A stretch of 64,000 bases of DNA from Pseudoalteromonas sp. A25 (lineage in GTDB: Bacteria > Pseudomonadota > Gammaproteobacteria > Enterobacterales > Alteromonadaceae): positions 1 to 64,000 of the forward strand of contig NZ_AP021847.1 of NCBI RefSeq assembly GCF_009176705.1. Reading direction: 5' to 3'. A program made the translations under genes and the position numbers. Of this stretch, positions 1 to 8,762 are shown one piece after another. The notes under the pieces were generated by a model, which was not told the origin of the DNA, ran no database searches, and saw only the letters and a program-made list of their open reading frames with translations. Within the stretch, counting starts at the first letter, position 1. Every line of letters starts with the position of its first letter.

Positions 1-386
1 TTTCTGAGCAAAACCCAAAGGCTGGCTTACCAACCGAAAACGAAGCAGGCAGTCGCCGTTATCCGCGCGTAAGAGCAAATATTGCTACTACCTATCAGTA
101 TGAAGATATTTCTGCGAGCTTGAACACTAACTATGTTGGCAGCGCGACATTTGATAAAACCAGATCTGATGAGTATTACCCTAAAGAATTCGGTAACAAT
201 ATCCCAAGCTATACAACACACAACTTGCGTATCAACTACAACGCAACTGATGAGTTAATGGTTTATATGGGTATCAATAACTTAGGTGATAAAAAGCCGC
301 CTAGATTACCGCTTCTGAACCAAGGTAACATGTTTTATGATGCCGTTGGTCGAACATACAGAGCAGGCTTAAAGTACAAGTTTTAA
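1..386 (+). CDS. TonB-dependent receptor, C-terminal part (5' end outside window)
   Basis: The reading frame is open from the window edge (first full codon at base 3) to TAA at 384-386, about 127 residues. It looks like the last strands of an outer-membrane beta-barrel of a TonB-dependent receptor: alternating aromatic/polar strands, a GINNLGDKKPP segment typical of the penultimate strands, a VGRTYRAGLKYKF ending, and a C-terminal Phe as required for Bam recognition. The family imports siderophores, vitamin B12 or oligosaccharides, but the substrate-determining plug and loops are outside the window. An intrinsic terminator follows directly. The family call is fairly sure; the substrate is unknown. 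Confidence 0.8.
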   Translation, partial: SEQNPKAGLPTENEAGSRRYPRVRANIATTYQYEDISASLNTNYVGSATFDKTRSDEYYPKEFGNNIPSYTTHNLRINYNATDELMVYMGINNLGDKKPPRLPLLNQGNMFYDAVGRTYRAGLKYKF

Positions 387-410
387 TCTTACACTTTACA
401 TTTAACAGCA

Positions 411-439
411 AAAAGCAGAGCTCAGCTCTGCTTTCTTAT
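411..439 (+). terminator. Rho-independent terminator after the TonB-dependent receptor
   Basis: The stem AGCAGAG (414-420) pairs with CTCTGCT (426-432) around a 5-base loop. It is preceded by A residues and followed by a T-rich run. It sits 28 bases after the receptor stop and before the convergent DUF1338 gene. Confidence 0.75.
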
Positions 440-501
440 CTGCGTAATTCTTTTAGGTTAGCGCGCGTTAGTACTTTCAAAAATCTTATCTGCTGATGCT
501 G

Positions 502-1260
502 CTACAAACCCAGTGTAGATCTCACCATCTGGTTTTCGTAGCGCAGAGCAAACTCATAGAAGCAACTTGGAATGCTAAACTCACCATCGCTAAACTTAAC
601 ATTAAAGTGATCCGCAAGTGTTGATGACTGCTCAAGTAATACCTCTGGTGACCCTTTAATTTCGCCGCCTGAGCTATTTAATTCAAAGCCTGCATCTTTC
701 AGCGCTTGGTTAACCGCTTCAATGGTGTTGAACTTTTGTAAGTAGTTAATGCTCACCGTAAAGTGGTTTGCACGATAACCCCATGCCGACATCCACGCTG
801 CATATTCGCTTTCTTCTAGTAATTGCTTGTACTGCTCGTGGCTTACTTGCCAGTGCGTGCCAGAATATAAGAAGTTGTCTGCAGTGATAGCACTTTCGTC
901 AATCTGTGCAACCATGTCTTTAACAATCGCTTGTAGCTGAGGCGAAAACTTCTCTACTAAAAGTTCTGAAATGAACACTTTTGGTTTTGTTGGATCTGAG
1001 TGCTCAAAATGCTTTGCATATAGTTTTTTTGCTTCAAAGTGGTATTCACCACACTCTTTGTAACCAACCGCTTTAAAGTGTGCAGCTAGTTTTTCTAGCC
1101 CTACTTTTTCAAGGTTAAAAGTACGTAGTGCAATGTGGTCATTGATCACATCGTCTTTTTGTGTTGAACCAAGCAGCTCATGAACTTTAACAGCTGAAGG
1201 TGTTACCGAAAGGTAGTTATTCCAAAGTTCGTCAAATAGTTGATCAACATTGTTGTGCAT
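502..1260 (-). CDS. DUF1338 family protein (2-oxoadipate dioxygenase/decarboxylase-like)
   Basis: This 252-residue protein belongs to DUF1338. Characterised members are Fe(II)-dependent 2-oxoadipate dioxygenase/decarboxylases that form 2-hydroxyglutarate in lysine catabolism. Visible conserved positions that would fit the family's metal triad are H42 (NDHIALRTFN), H166 (ANHFTVSINYL) and E236 (CFYEFALRY). It is shorter than the roughly 460-residue Pseudomonas enzyme, matching the short form seen in marine gammaproteobacteria next to ast genes. It is last in the leftward run astC-astA-DUF1338, 66 bp downstream of astA, so it is probably cotranscribed. The substrate in this context is unproven; the position suggests a 2-oxo acid from amino acid breakdown. 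Confidence 0.8.
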   Translation of the reverse strand: MHNNVDQLFDELWNNYLSVTPSAVKVHELLGSTQKDDVINDHIALRTFNLEKVGLEKLAAHFKAVGYKECGEYHFEAKKLYAKHFEHSDPTKPKVFISELLVEKFSPQLQAIVKDMVAQIDESAITADNFLYSGTHWQVSHEQYKQLLEESEYAAWMSAWGYRANHFTVSINYLQKFNTIEAVNQALKDAGFELNSSGGEIKGSPEVLLEQSSTLADHFNVKFSDGEFSIPSCFYEFALRYENQMVRSTLGL

Positions 1261-1326
1261 AATGGGTTCCTTAATTTTGCGGATTGTCCGCGTTAACTTG
1301 GTGCGATTAAGCCCGACGCAACAAGT

Positions 1327-2346
1327 TTATAAAGTAAATGTTCTAACAGAGTCGCCGTTGTTTAATGCCAATGCCTTTGCAACACTTGGGTCGATTTGCA
1401 AGGTCTTGCTCTGTTCATCGTAAGAACATTTATCTGTAAATGTCGCTTTAAAGTCTGCCAGCCCTTGATTAGATATCGCACGCGCTTTACCTGATACTCC
1501 AGCGCATATTTCTACTACAGCTACGAATGAACGTTGCACAGTTCTAATATTGCCAAGTTTTGCTTCAATCGTTGGGCCTGCATCAAACAAATCGATGTAA
1601 CCTCGGTGCTCAAAGCCTTCTTTTTGCAATAGTTTTAAAGCAGGTTTAGTTTTTTCGTGCACTTTACCAATCACGGCTTGTGCGTCTTCACTGAGTAAGT
1701 TTGCGTAAATAGGGTACTTGGGCATCAGCTCACTGATAAATACCTTATCGCCTAGGCCAACTAAGTGATCAGCCTGCGGAAACTCGATGCTGAAAAAGTG
1801 CTCTTGTAACCATTTCCAAAATGGTGAGTTACCTTGGCTGTCGCTAACACCACGCATTTCTGCGATAACGGTATCGCTAAATCGCTCGCTATGATCAGCC
1901 ATAAAGACAAAACGAGAACGACTTAAAAAGCGCCCAGCTAACCCTTTGCGAAACGGCTCTCTTAAAAACAGGGTACAAATTTCGCTGCATCCGGTGTAGT
2001 CATTACACATACTCAAAATATCAACAGTATTGTAAACATTGAGGGTGCGAGAGTGATGTACCGTTTTACCTAAATGATAGTGATAAAGCGGTACTTGCAT
2101 GCCTACTGCCGCTTCAATGGCGGTAGTACCCATGATGTCGCCTGTTTCGCTATCTTCAAGTACAAACACATACCCTTCATCAAAAGGCTTATTCAGTGAT
2201 TTAGCGAAGCTTCTTTCAGAGCGCGTAATTTTGTCTTGTAACAGTTGGTCGTCAACGGGTAACGACGTAAAGCCATGACCTGACTCTATGGCAATCTGTT
2301 TAAAAGCGGCAAAATCGCGACTGGCTATCGGTCTTAGTATCTGCAT
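1327..2346 (-). CDS. astA: arginine N-succinyltransferase
   Basis: AstA transfers succinyl from succinyl-CoA to the alpha-amino group of arginine, the first step of the arginine succinyltransferase (AST) pathway. The 339-residue length is normal for the family. The N terminus (MQILRPIASRDFAAF), the central CSEICTLFLREPFRKGLAGRF-type region and the GYIDLFDAGPTIEA segment are typical of AstA/AruG. It lies 40 bp downstream of astC on the same strand. astD, which usually follows in related bacteria, is absent here, as are astB and astE, so the pathway needs distant genes to be complete. Confidence 0.92.
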   Translation of the reverse strand: MQILRPIASRDFAAFKQIAIESGHGFTSLPVDDQLLQDKITRSERSFAKSLNKPFDEGYVFVLEDSETGDIMGTTAIEAAVGMQVPLYHYHLGKTVHHSRTLNVYNTVDILSMCNDYTGCSEICTLFLREPFRKGLAGRFLSRSRFVFMADHSERFSDTVIAEMRGVSDSQGNSPFWKWLQEHFFSIEFPQADHLVGLGDKVFISELMPKYPIYANLLSEDAQAVIGKVHEKTKPALKLLQKEGFEHRGYIDLFDAGPTIEAKLGNIRTVQRSFVAVVEICAGVSGKARAISNQGLADFKATFTDKCSYDEQSKTLQIDPSVAKALALNNGDSVRTFTL

Positions 2347-2386
2347 AGTTACATCCAGTGGGAGGCGGTTAAACCTCCCAATCCGA

Positions 2387-3625
<1,239 letters not shown>

Positions 3626-3647
3626 TTAATTTACTTCAACTTGTTGT

Positions 3648-3710
3648 GCATCTTTTTTAAACAAATATAAAGATGCTTATTTATCAACATTATTACGATG
3701 ATTAACGTAA
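3648..3710. promoter_or_regulatory. Inverted repeats in the astC / Lrp-type regulator divergent region
   Basis: The 163-bp divergent region is very AT-rich. It contains GCATCTTT (3648-3655) paired with AAAGATGC (3669-3676) around 13 bases, then TTACG (3693-3697) paired with CGTAA (3706-3710). Lrp/AsnC proteins bind AT-rich, imperfectly palindromic sites, so these are candidate operators for the adjacent regulator. This is inference; no site consensus was tested. Confidence 0.4.
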
Positions 3711-3776
3711 ATTTGCAGTGCAAAAATAAACAAATTGTTTAAAATAAAAAGCAAATTAACGAACATATTTAGCAAA

Positions 3777-4205
3777 ATGATAAATTCACAAGATGAAAAG
3801 CTGATTGCTTTGTTAAGAAGTAACGCCCGCGCCAGTATTTCAGATTTAGCAAGAAGCTTAGACTTATCACGCTCAACGGTGCAAAGCCGCTTGCAAAAAT
3901 TAGAGCAATCTGGGGTGATTAGAGGTTACAGCGTAGAGTTTGGCCAAGAGTACCTATCTGAGCTTGTAGAAGCCCATGTATCAATTAAAGTGAAACAAAA
4001 GCTTACCACCAAAACCAACATTGCCTTAAAGCACATGAGCAACATTAGCGCCTTATACGCCATCAGTGGCGAATACGACATGATAGCGGTAGTAGAAGCA
4101 CAAAGCCTACAACAGCTCAGTATCATTTTGGATGAAATAGGCAATTTAGAAGGGGTAGAGCGCACCAACTCCTCGGTTATTCTAGAAACCAAGTTTAAGC
4201 GCTAG
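3777..4205 (+). CDS. Lrp/AsnC family transcriptional regulator
   Basis: The 142-residue protein has an N-terminal AsnC-type winged helix-turn-helix (about residues 5-55: QDEKLIALLRSN, SISDLARSLDLSRSTVQSRL) and a C-terminal RAM ligand-binding/oligomerisation domain (about 65-140). ATG at 3777 is preferred. An upstream TTG at 3735 would add 14 basic residues not usual for the family, whose members typically begin just before the DxKLL segment. Divergent placement against astC suggests control of the astC-astA-DUF1338 run by an amino acid ligand, which is inference from context. Confidence 0.88.
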   Translation: MINSQDEKLIALLRSNARASISDLARSLDLSRSTVQSRLQKLEQSGVIRGYSVEFGQEYLSELVEAHVSIKVKQKLTTKTNIALKHMSNISALYAISGEYDMIAVVEAQSLQQLSIILDEIGNLEGVERTNSSVILETKFKR

Positions 4206-4242
4206 GGTAAAGTGTTTATCACATAAGGTTTGGGGTAGTTTG

Positions 4243-4274
4243 GTAGATTGGATATGCGAAGCGACATCCGACAA
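4243..4274 (+). repeat. Dispersed hairpin repeat, copy 1
   Basis: It begins GTAGATTGGATATGCGAAG and ends GACATCCGACAA. It resembles the widespread proteobacterial intergenic element of general form GTAGGTyGGAT-(GCGAAGCG)-ATCCrACA. Its end CATCCGACAA (4265-4274) is repeated in inverse orientation at 4996-5005. Confidence 0.5.
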
Positions 4275-4360
4275 GCCAGTATCAGAGTGGTAAAGTGATC
4301 CAGCTTTTATAATTGACTGGGTTGGGCTTACTTATCATTGTGTGTCGTATCTGTTATATA

Positions 4361-4425
4361 TGCATAACCAACAAACACTTAAACCTAAAAGACGCAAAAG
4401 CGCCGGTTAAGCGAGGCGTTATATG
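4361..4425 (+). other. attC-like (integron cassette recombination) site
   Basis: The 5' arm has GCATAAC (4362-4368) and CTTAAACC (4378-4385). The 3' arm has GGTTAAG (4405-4411) and GTTATAT (4418-4424) in the ending GAGGCGTTATATG. The arms pair imperfectly, and the CTTAAACC/GGTTAAG pairing leaves one unpaired A, as in attC sites with extrahelical bases. The VOC coding frame begins about 60 bp after the putative crossover point, as in a gene cassette. No integrase is visible, and the downstream attC is at most half present, so this is a candidate only. Confidence 0.4.
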
Positions 4426-4484
4426 TTTTCTCGGAAAATTTAAAAATTGCGCAAAATCAGCGTTTTGAAATGGCGGAAATCATT

Positions 4485-4895
4485 ATGTCCAAGACTGTTC
4501 AGCAGCAAATCGGAAATGTCGCTCTAGTTGTTGAAAATTACGACGATGCTATTGAGTTCTATACTCAAAAACTTCAATTCACACTGGTCGAAGATACTGA
4601 CTTAGGTGGTAAACGCTGGGTTCAAGTTTCTCCTCCAAATTCTAATGGTACGAACTTACTTTTAGCTCAAGCGAGTACACCTGAGCAAACGCAAGCAGTT
4701 GGAAATCAAACTGGTGGTCGTGTGTTCTTGTTCCTGCAAACTAATGATTTCTGACGAGACTACGAGTTAATGAAGACAAATGGTGTTGTATTTAATGAAG
4801 AGCCACGAGTTGAAGAATACGGAACAGTGGTGGTATTCCAAGATCTCTATGGTAACAAATGGGATTTATTGCAGCTAAACAGAGCAACCAAATAG
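4485..4895 (+). pseudogene. VOC (glyoxalase/bleomycin-resistance) family gene, interrupted by an in-frame TGA
   Basis: The frame starts at ATG 4485, with GGAAA upstream; ATG 4470 is in frame but has no Shine-Dalgarno. It encodes one VOC domain beginning QQIGNVALVVENYDDAIEFY, with conserved GGKRWVQVSP and LLLAQASTPEQ segments. The frame stops at TGA 4752-4754, but translation continues in the same frame after it with typical family sequence (RDYELMKTNGVVF, then EEYGTVVVFQDLYGNKWDLLQ) to TAG at 4893-4895. The TGA occupies the place of the usual Trp in family sequences of the form DDFWRDY, so a TGG-to-TGA change is likely. The product lacks its last beta-strands and at least one metal-ligand region. 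TGA is a normal stop elsewhere in this window, so recoding is unlikely. Confidence 0.75.
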
Positions 4896-4995
4896 CGCGC
4901 ACATAACAAAGCATTACGGTTTTTGGCTAAATATTTGAATATAGACCACGGAACAACCCGGTAAGTCCGGTTGTTTCTGCGTAAATTAATAACTT

Positions 4996-5034
4996 TTGTC
5001 GGATGGCGGCGCTGCGCGCCTTATCCCGTTCTAC
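4996..5034 (-). repeat. Dispersed hairpin repeat, copy 2 (inverted)
   Basis: Read on the minus strand it begins GTAGAACGGGATAAGG and ends GCCATCCGACAA, with a GC-rich centre (GCGCGCAGCGC). It has the same framework as the copy at 4243-4274. Together they flank the VOC pseudogene as inverted repeats. Confidence 0.45.
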
Positions 5035-5041
5035 ATAAAAA

Positions 5042-5075
5042 GTAGGTTGGTTAAGCCAAAGGCGCCACCCAACAT
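5042..5075 (+). repeat. Dispersed hairpin repeat, copy 3
   Basis: It begins GTAGGTTGGTTAAGCC and ends GGCGCCACCCAACAT, a hairpin-forming member of the same general class as the copies at 4243 and 4996. It lies between the VOC pseudogene and the 3' end of nhaA. Confidence 0.45.
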
Positions 5076-5130
5076 ACTTTAAAATACAACGTTGAAGATA
5101 CGCTATTGGACTTCGCGGTAATTTAACGCA

Positions 5131-6498
5131 TCACGTTACTAACTCAGTCGGGTTATGCTGTTCAGTTTTAGCGATATACCACAGCACCATTAATCCAGCC
5201 AATGCCGAGAATACCGAGGCAAATAAAATGCCCAGTTTTGCAGCGTTTAACTGTTCGGGGCTGTACGCTAAATTGGCAATAAATAACGCCATCGTAAAAC
5301 CGATACCTGCCAGCATGCCGCCGCCAAGGATCATGCCCCAATGTAAGTCACTTGGAAGCTTTGCAATTTTTATTTGCACTGCCGCCCAACTGAATAACAA
5401 AATACCGATGGGTTTACCTAATACAAAACCAAGAAACACCGCGAGTGTAACTGATGAGGTAAAACTTACCTCTGCCAATGGAATACCGGCATTGGCCAGT
5501 GCAAATAGTGGCATCACAATAAACCCAACCCAAGGGTGAAGCAATATCTCTAAGCGCTCAACAGGGGAGAGTGCTTCTCTTGCCGCAGCTTCTGCAGTTC
5601 TTAAGGCTTTACGGTCCGCCGTGTCGCCACTCCAATGCTCACTAGGCGGGTAATCAACCACACAATTCATAATTGCATGGAGCCTATCATCACTTACCCA
5701 TTTATTGGTTGGCGTTAACAACCCTAAAATAACACCTGTTACCGTGGCGTGTATGCCAGAGACATCAACCGCAACCCATATAAATATGCCGACAATAAAA
5801 AACACGGTGATGCTTCTAACACCTAAAAAAGCCATTAGCTTAACGAGCACAAATCCCATTAAAGCGATGCCAATAGCAAGCCAATCTAGATTACCACCGT
5901 AGCCAATGGCAACAACAATTATCGCGCCCAAGTCATCAACTACAGCTAACGACAACATAAATACCCGTAAACTTTTGGGAATACCTTTACCAAGCAGCGC
6001 TAAGCAACCAAGCACAAATGCCGTGTCTGTGGCCATTACTGTTCCCCAGCCATGCTGGCCTGGCAGAGAAAATTGCAACGTTAAATACACCAGAGCGGGC
6101 ACCAACATGCCGCCTAAGGCACCTGAGACAGACAGCATAGCTAAACTGGGGTTGCGTAACTCACCCAATACCAACTCACGTTTAAGCTCTAGCGCAATCA
6201 AAAAGAAAAATAACGTCATTGCTGCGTCATTAACCCACTCTTCTATCGGTCGTATATATTCAAAAGTATCAAACTTAATCCCGATTGATATATGCCAAAA
6301 GTTGGCAAATGCGTCACTCACAGGAGAATTTGCCAAAATCAAAGCAATTATGGTCGATAATAATAGGGTCACACCCGCAGCAACTTCTACTTTAAAGAAG
6401 CGAGAGATTGGCTCTACTATCCAATCTATATGCTCTTTTGGTAGCTCAGTAGCGTGACCTACGTTTGTCTTTTTCGACCGAACGCTCATGGTTTTCAC
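5131..6498 (-). CDS. nhaA: Na+/H+ antiporter NhaA
   Basis: This 455-residue inner-membrane antiporter exchanges cytoplasmic Na+ or Li+ for protons and contributes to pH and salt homeostasis. The diagnostic ion-binding aspartates are present in SLAVVDDLGAIIVVA (D188-D189), and the TM4 TDTAFVLG motif carries D158. About 11-12 membrane segments are visible. The N terminus is longer than in E. coli NhaA (388 aa). A hydrophilic insert around residues 280-310, rich in charged residues, lies between helices. The start is GTG at 6498 with AGGAG five bases upstream; ATG at 6489 is an alternative. It appears to be a single-gene unit. Confidence 0.93.
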   Translation of the reverse strand: MKTMSVRSKKTNVGHATELPKEHIDWIVEPISRFFKVEVAAGVTLLLSTIIALILANSPVSDAFANFWHISIGIKFDTFEYIRPIEEWVNDAAMTLFFFLIALELKRELVLGELRNPSLAMLSVSGALGGMLVPALVYLTLQFSLPGQHGWGTVMATDTAFVLGCLALLGKGIPKSLRVFMLSLAVVDDLGAIIVVAIGYGGNLDWLAIGIALMGFVLVKLMAFLGVRSITVFFIVGIFIWVAVDVSGIHATVTGVILGLLTPTNKWVSDDRLHAIMNCVVDYPPSEHWSGDTADRKALRTAEAAAREALSPVERLEILLHPWVGFIVMPLFALANAGIPLAEVSFTSSVTLAVFLGFVLGKPIGILLFSWAAVQIKIAKLPSDLHWGMILGGGMLAGIGFTMALFIANLAYSPEQLNAAKLGILFASVFSALAGLMVLWYIAKTEQHNPTELVT

Positions 6499-6636
6499 CT
6501 AATCTCCTAGCAACAAAAATATGGTTTTAACACCTTGTTTTTAAATACATTTTTTACCATCGTGGTTTAGTAAATTGCTCAACCCCTATGCCATGTGTCG
6601 ATAACAAATACGGCACCTGTATGCTGTATCTGTGCT

Positions 6637-7629
6637 TTAATCTTTCTTCTTAATTTTTGAGTCACTTTTTGGCTCCATATCTTTTAAGAACTTAAATAAA
6701 TCGCTATCGGTAGACAAAATGAGCGTTGTATCATCGGCCATAATACTCGGGTAAGCTTGCATAGTTCGGGTAAATTCAAATAAGCTCACAGCTTGCGGGC
6801 TTTGATTGTAGGCTTGAGCATAAATTTGCGCAGCTTTGCCATCTGCTTGCCCTCTAATTTCTTCTACTTGGCGGTAAGCTTCTGATTGAATTTTATTTAA
6901 CTCTCTGACTCTGTCACCACGAATTCTAGCGGCTTCACCATTGCCTTCCGATAAAAACCTCTCAGCAATTTGGCGACGTTCACTCACCATACGCTCATAA
7001 ATTTTGGGCCTAACGCTTTCGTTGTAGTTAATACGTTTAAAGCGAATATCGAGCAACTCAATACCAAACACCTGTACTTTGTCAGCTGCGGCAGTAAAGA
7101 TCTCTGTTTCTACCATCTGGCGGCCCTTATGAATTGGCACAAGCGCGCCAATTTTGGTGTCAGCATCTAATTCAATTAGTAGCCCTTCACGCAAAGGCTT
7201 TCTATCTGCACTGGTGCGTATAATTTCGATCAGTTTATGTTTGGCAACCGAGTTGCGGGTTTCGCTTCCCAAAATATCATCCAATCTCGATTGCGCACTT
7301 CGCTCATCTCGAAGACGCAAAAAATATTGCAAAGGTTCGGTAATACGCCATCGAGCAAATATGTTGACCGAAATATAAAGTTTATCTTTGGTTGGCATAT
7401 CCGAAGGGGCACCGTTCCATTCCAACACACGCTTATCTATTGCGTTTACTTGTTGAATGAAAGGGACCTTTATGTGCAACCCTGCATCAACTATTGGTTC
7501 TCCGATAGGTTTACCAAATTGCGTAATAATAACCTGTTCAACTTCGCTAACAGTATAAAGCGCACTATTTAGGGTCAGTGCAACAACCATGAGCAAAGCA
7601 ACAGCAATGGATATGTTTTTTGCTTTCAT
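6637..7629 (-). CDS. HflC-like SPFH/band 7 membrane protein
   Basis: The 330-residue protein has one N-terminal transmembrane segment (about 8-24), an SPFH domain (about 25-200: VEQVIITQFGKPIGEPIVDAG) and a coiled coil rich in Arg/Glu/Ala (about 215-265). HflC with HflK forms a large periplasmic cage around FtsH protease and modulates it. Its ATG overlaps the stop of the upstream HflK-like gene (ATGA), so the two are translationally coupled. The classical hflK-hflC locus follows hflX-hfq; here the neighbours are different, so this is probably a second, paralogous pair. For that reason no gene symbol is given. Confidence 0.82.
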   Translation of the reverse strand: MKAKNISIAVALLMVVALTLNSALYTVSEVEQVIITQFGKPIGEPIVDAGLHIKVPFIQQVNAIDKRVLEWNGAPSDMPTKDKLYISVNIFARWRITEPLQYFLRLRDERSAQSRLDDILGSETRNSVAKHKLIEIIRTSADRKPLREGLLIELDADTKIGALVPIHKGRQMVETEIFTAAADKVQVFGIELLDIRFKRINYNESVRPKIYERMVSERRQIAERFLSEGNGEAARIRGDRVRELNKIQSEAYRQVEEIRGQADGKAAQIYAQAYNQSPQAVSLFEFTRTMQAYPSIMADDTTLILSTDSDLFKFLKDMEPKSDSKIKKKD

Positions 7630-8678
7630 GGTTTTTCTCCCGACATTTTATTTAGATTAAGAAAAGGTAAAACATGCTGCGCTTTGTCATCGATGATCAC
7701 TTTTGAGCGAACGCTAGGTAACACAGACTGCAAAGTTTCGACGTATATGCGTCGCTTAGTTACTTCTGGGGCTTTAAGATATTGTGCATAGAGCGCATTA
7801 AATCGGGCAACATCCCCCAGGGCTTCATTTACACGTTTTAAGCGATAGCCATCTGCTTCTCTGATCCGTTGATCTTTTTCACCTAAAGCCAGTGGAATCA
7901 CTTTATTGTAATCTCGGCGCGCTTCGTTGATGAGCTTTTCTTTTTGCTGCTGTGCTTGGTTTACTTCATTAAATGACTCTTGTACGGGCATTGGCGGGTT
8001 AATGTTTTTAAGTTGCACCTGATCGATACTTAACCCCATTGCATACTTGGTTGATAATGCTTGCATTTTTATAAGTGCTTGAGACTCTATTTCCTGTCGC
8101 CCTATGGTGATCACTTCATCAACCGTACGGTCGCCTACCACCTCACGCATTACAGATTCAGATACATAGCGTAAGGTTTCACTGGGCTCTCTAACTTCAA
8201 ATAAAAATTTAACCGGATCAGAAATACGATATTGCACTACCCATTCAACAAGAGCGGCATTTAAGTCTCCAGTAACCATTTGCGTTTCTCGTAACCCTTC
8301 ATTACGGCGGGGGCTTTGATAGGGGTCATTGGCCCCCACTGTAGAGAAGCCAAACTCTTGTTTAAGTTGCCGTTTTACAGGCACTGTACTGGCATGATCT
8401 ATACCAAATGGTAATTTGAAATGCAGGCCTGGCTGCTCAAGGGATAAAAATTTACCAAAGCGCTGTATAACCGCCACTGAATCACTAGGGACTGTATAGG
8501 CTGAATTCCATATTGTGAGTAATACACAGATAAAGGCAAAAACGAATGGAAAACTTGGATGGCGACCGCCGGGTAATATAGTTGGCACATAAAATAATTT
8601 TTTTAAAATTTCATTTAAATCTGGTGGTGATTTATTACCCCCACCCCAACGGCTTTCAGTGTTATTGTTGTCAGTCAT
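7626..8678 (-). CDS. HflK-like SPFH/band 7 membrane protein
   Basis: The 350-residue partner of the HflC-like protein has a Gly/Asn/Pro-rich cytoplasmic N terminus (NTESRWGGGNKSPPD), a transmembrane helix at about 44-62, an SPFH domain with PSDSVAVIQRFGKF, and a helical/coiled-coil tail. The N-terminal Gly-rich region and the NINPPMPVQESFNEVNQAQQ motif are hallmarks of HflK. It overlaps the downstream HflC-like gene by 4 bp. It lies 84 bp downstream of a racemase gene on the same strand and could belong to that transcript. A role in FtsH modulation is inferred from family. Confidence 0.82.
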   Translation of the reverse strand: MTDNNNTESRWGGGNKSPPDLNEILKKLFYVPTILPGGRHPSFPFVFAFICVLLTIWNSAYTVPSDSVAVIQRFGKFLSLEQPGLHFKLPFGIDHASTVPVKRQLKQEFGFSTVGANDPYQSPRRNEGLRETQMVTGDLNAALVEWVVQYRISDPVKFLFEVREPSETLRYVSESVMREVVGDRTVDEVITIGRQEIESQALIKMQALSTKYAMGLSIDQVQLKNINPPMPVQESFNEVNQAQQQKEKLINEARRDYNKVIPLALGEKDQRIREADGYRLKRVNEALGDVARFNALYAQYLKAPEVTKRRIYVETLQSVLPSVRSKVIIDDKAQHVLPFLNLNKMSGEKP

Positions 8679-8762
8679 TTTAAGTTCCTCTGTTTAGAGT
8701 TGTTAATCGCTTACATGAACTAAATTTAGGTTTTTAGAACTATGCTACTTAGGCGTTCCGTT

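Noticed and set aside
3735..3776. Upstream TTG start for the Lrp/AsnC regulator
   Set aside because: It would add a basic, low-complexity segment not seen in the family; ATG 3777 fits the usual start before the DxKLI segment.
4896..5130. Complete second attC site after the VOC pseudogene
   Set aside because: Only a 5'-half-like ACATAAC is present; no pairing GTTATGT-type 3' arm was found within about 120 bases.
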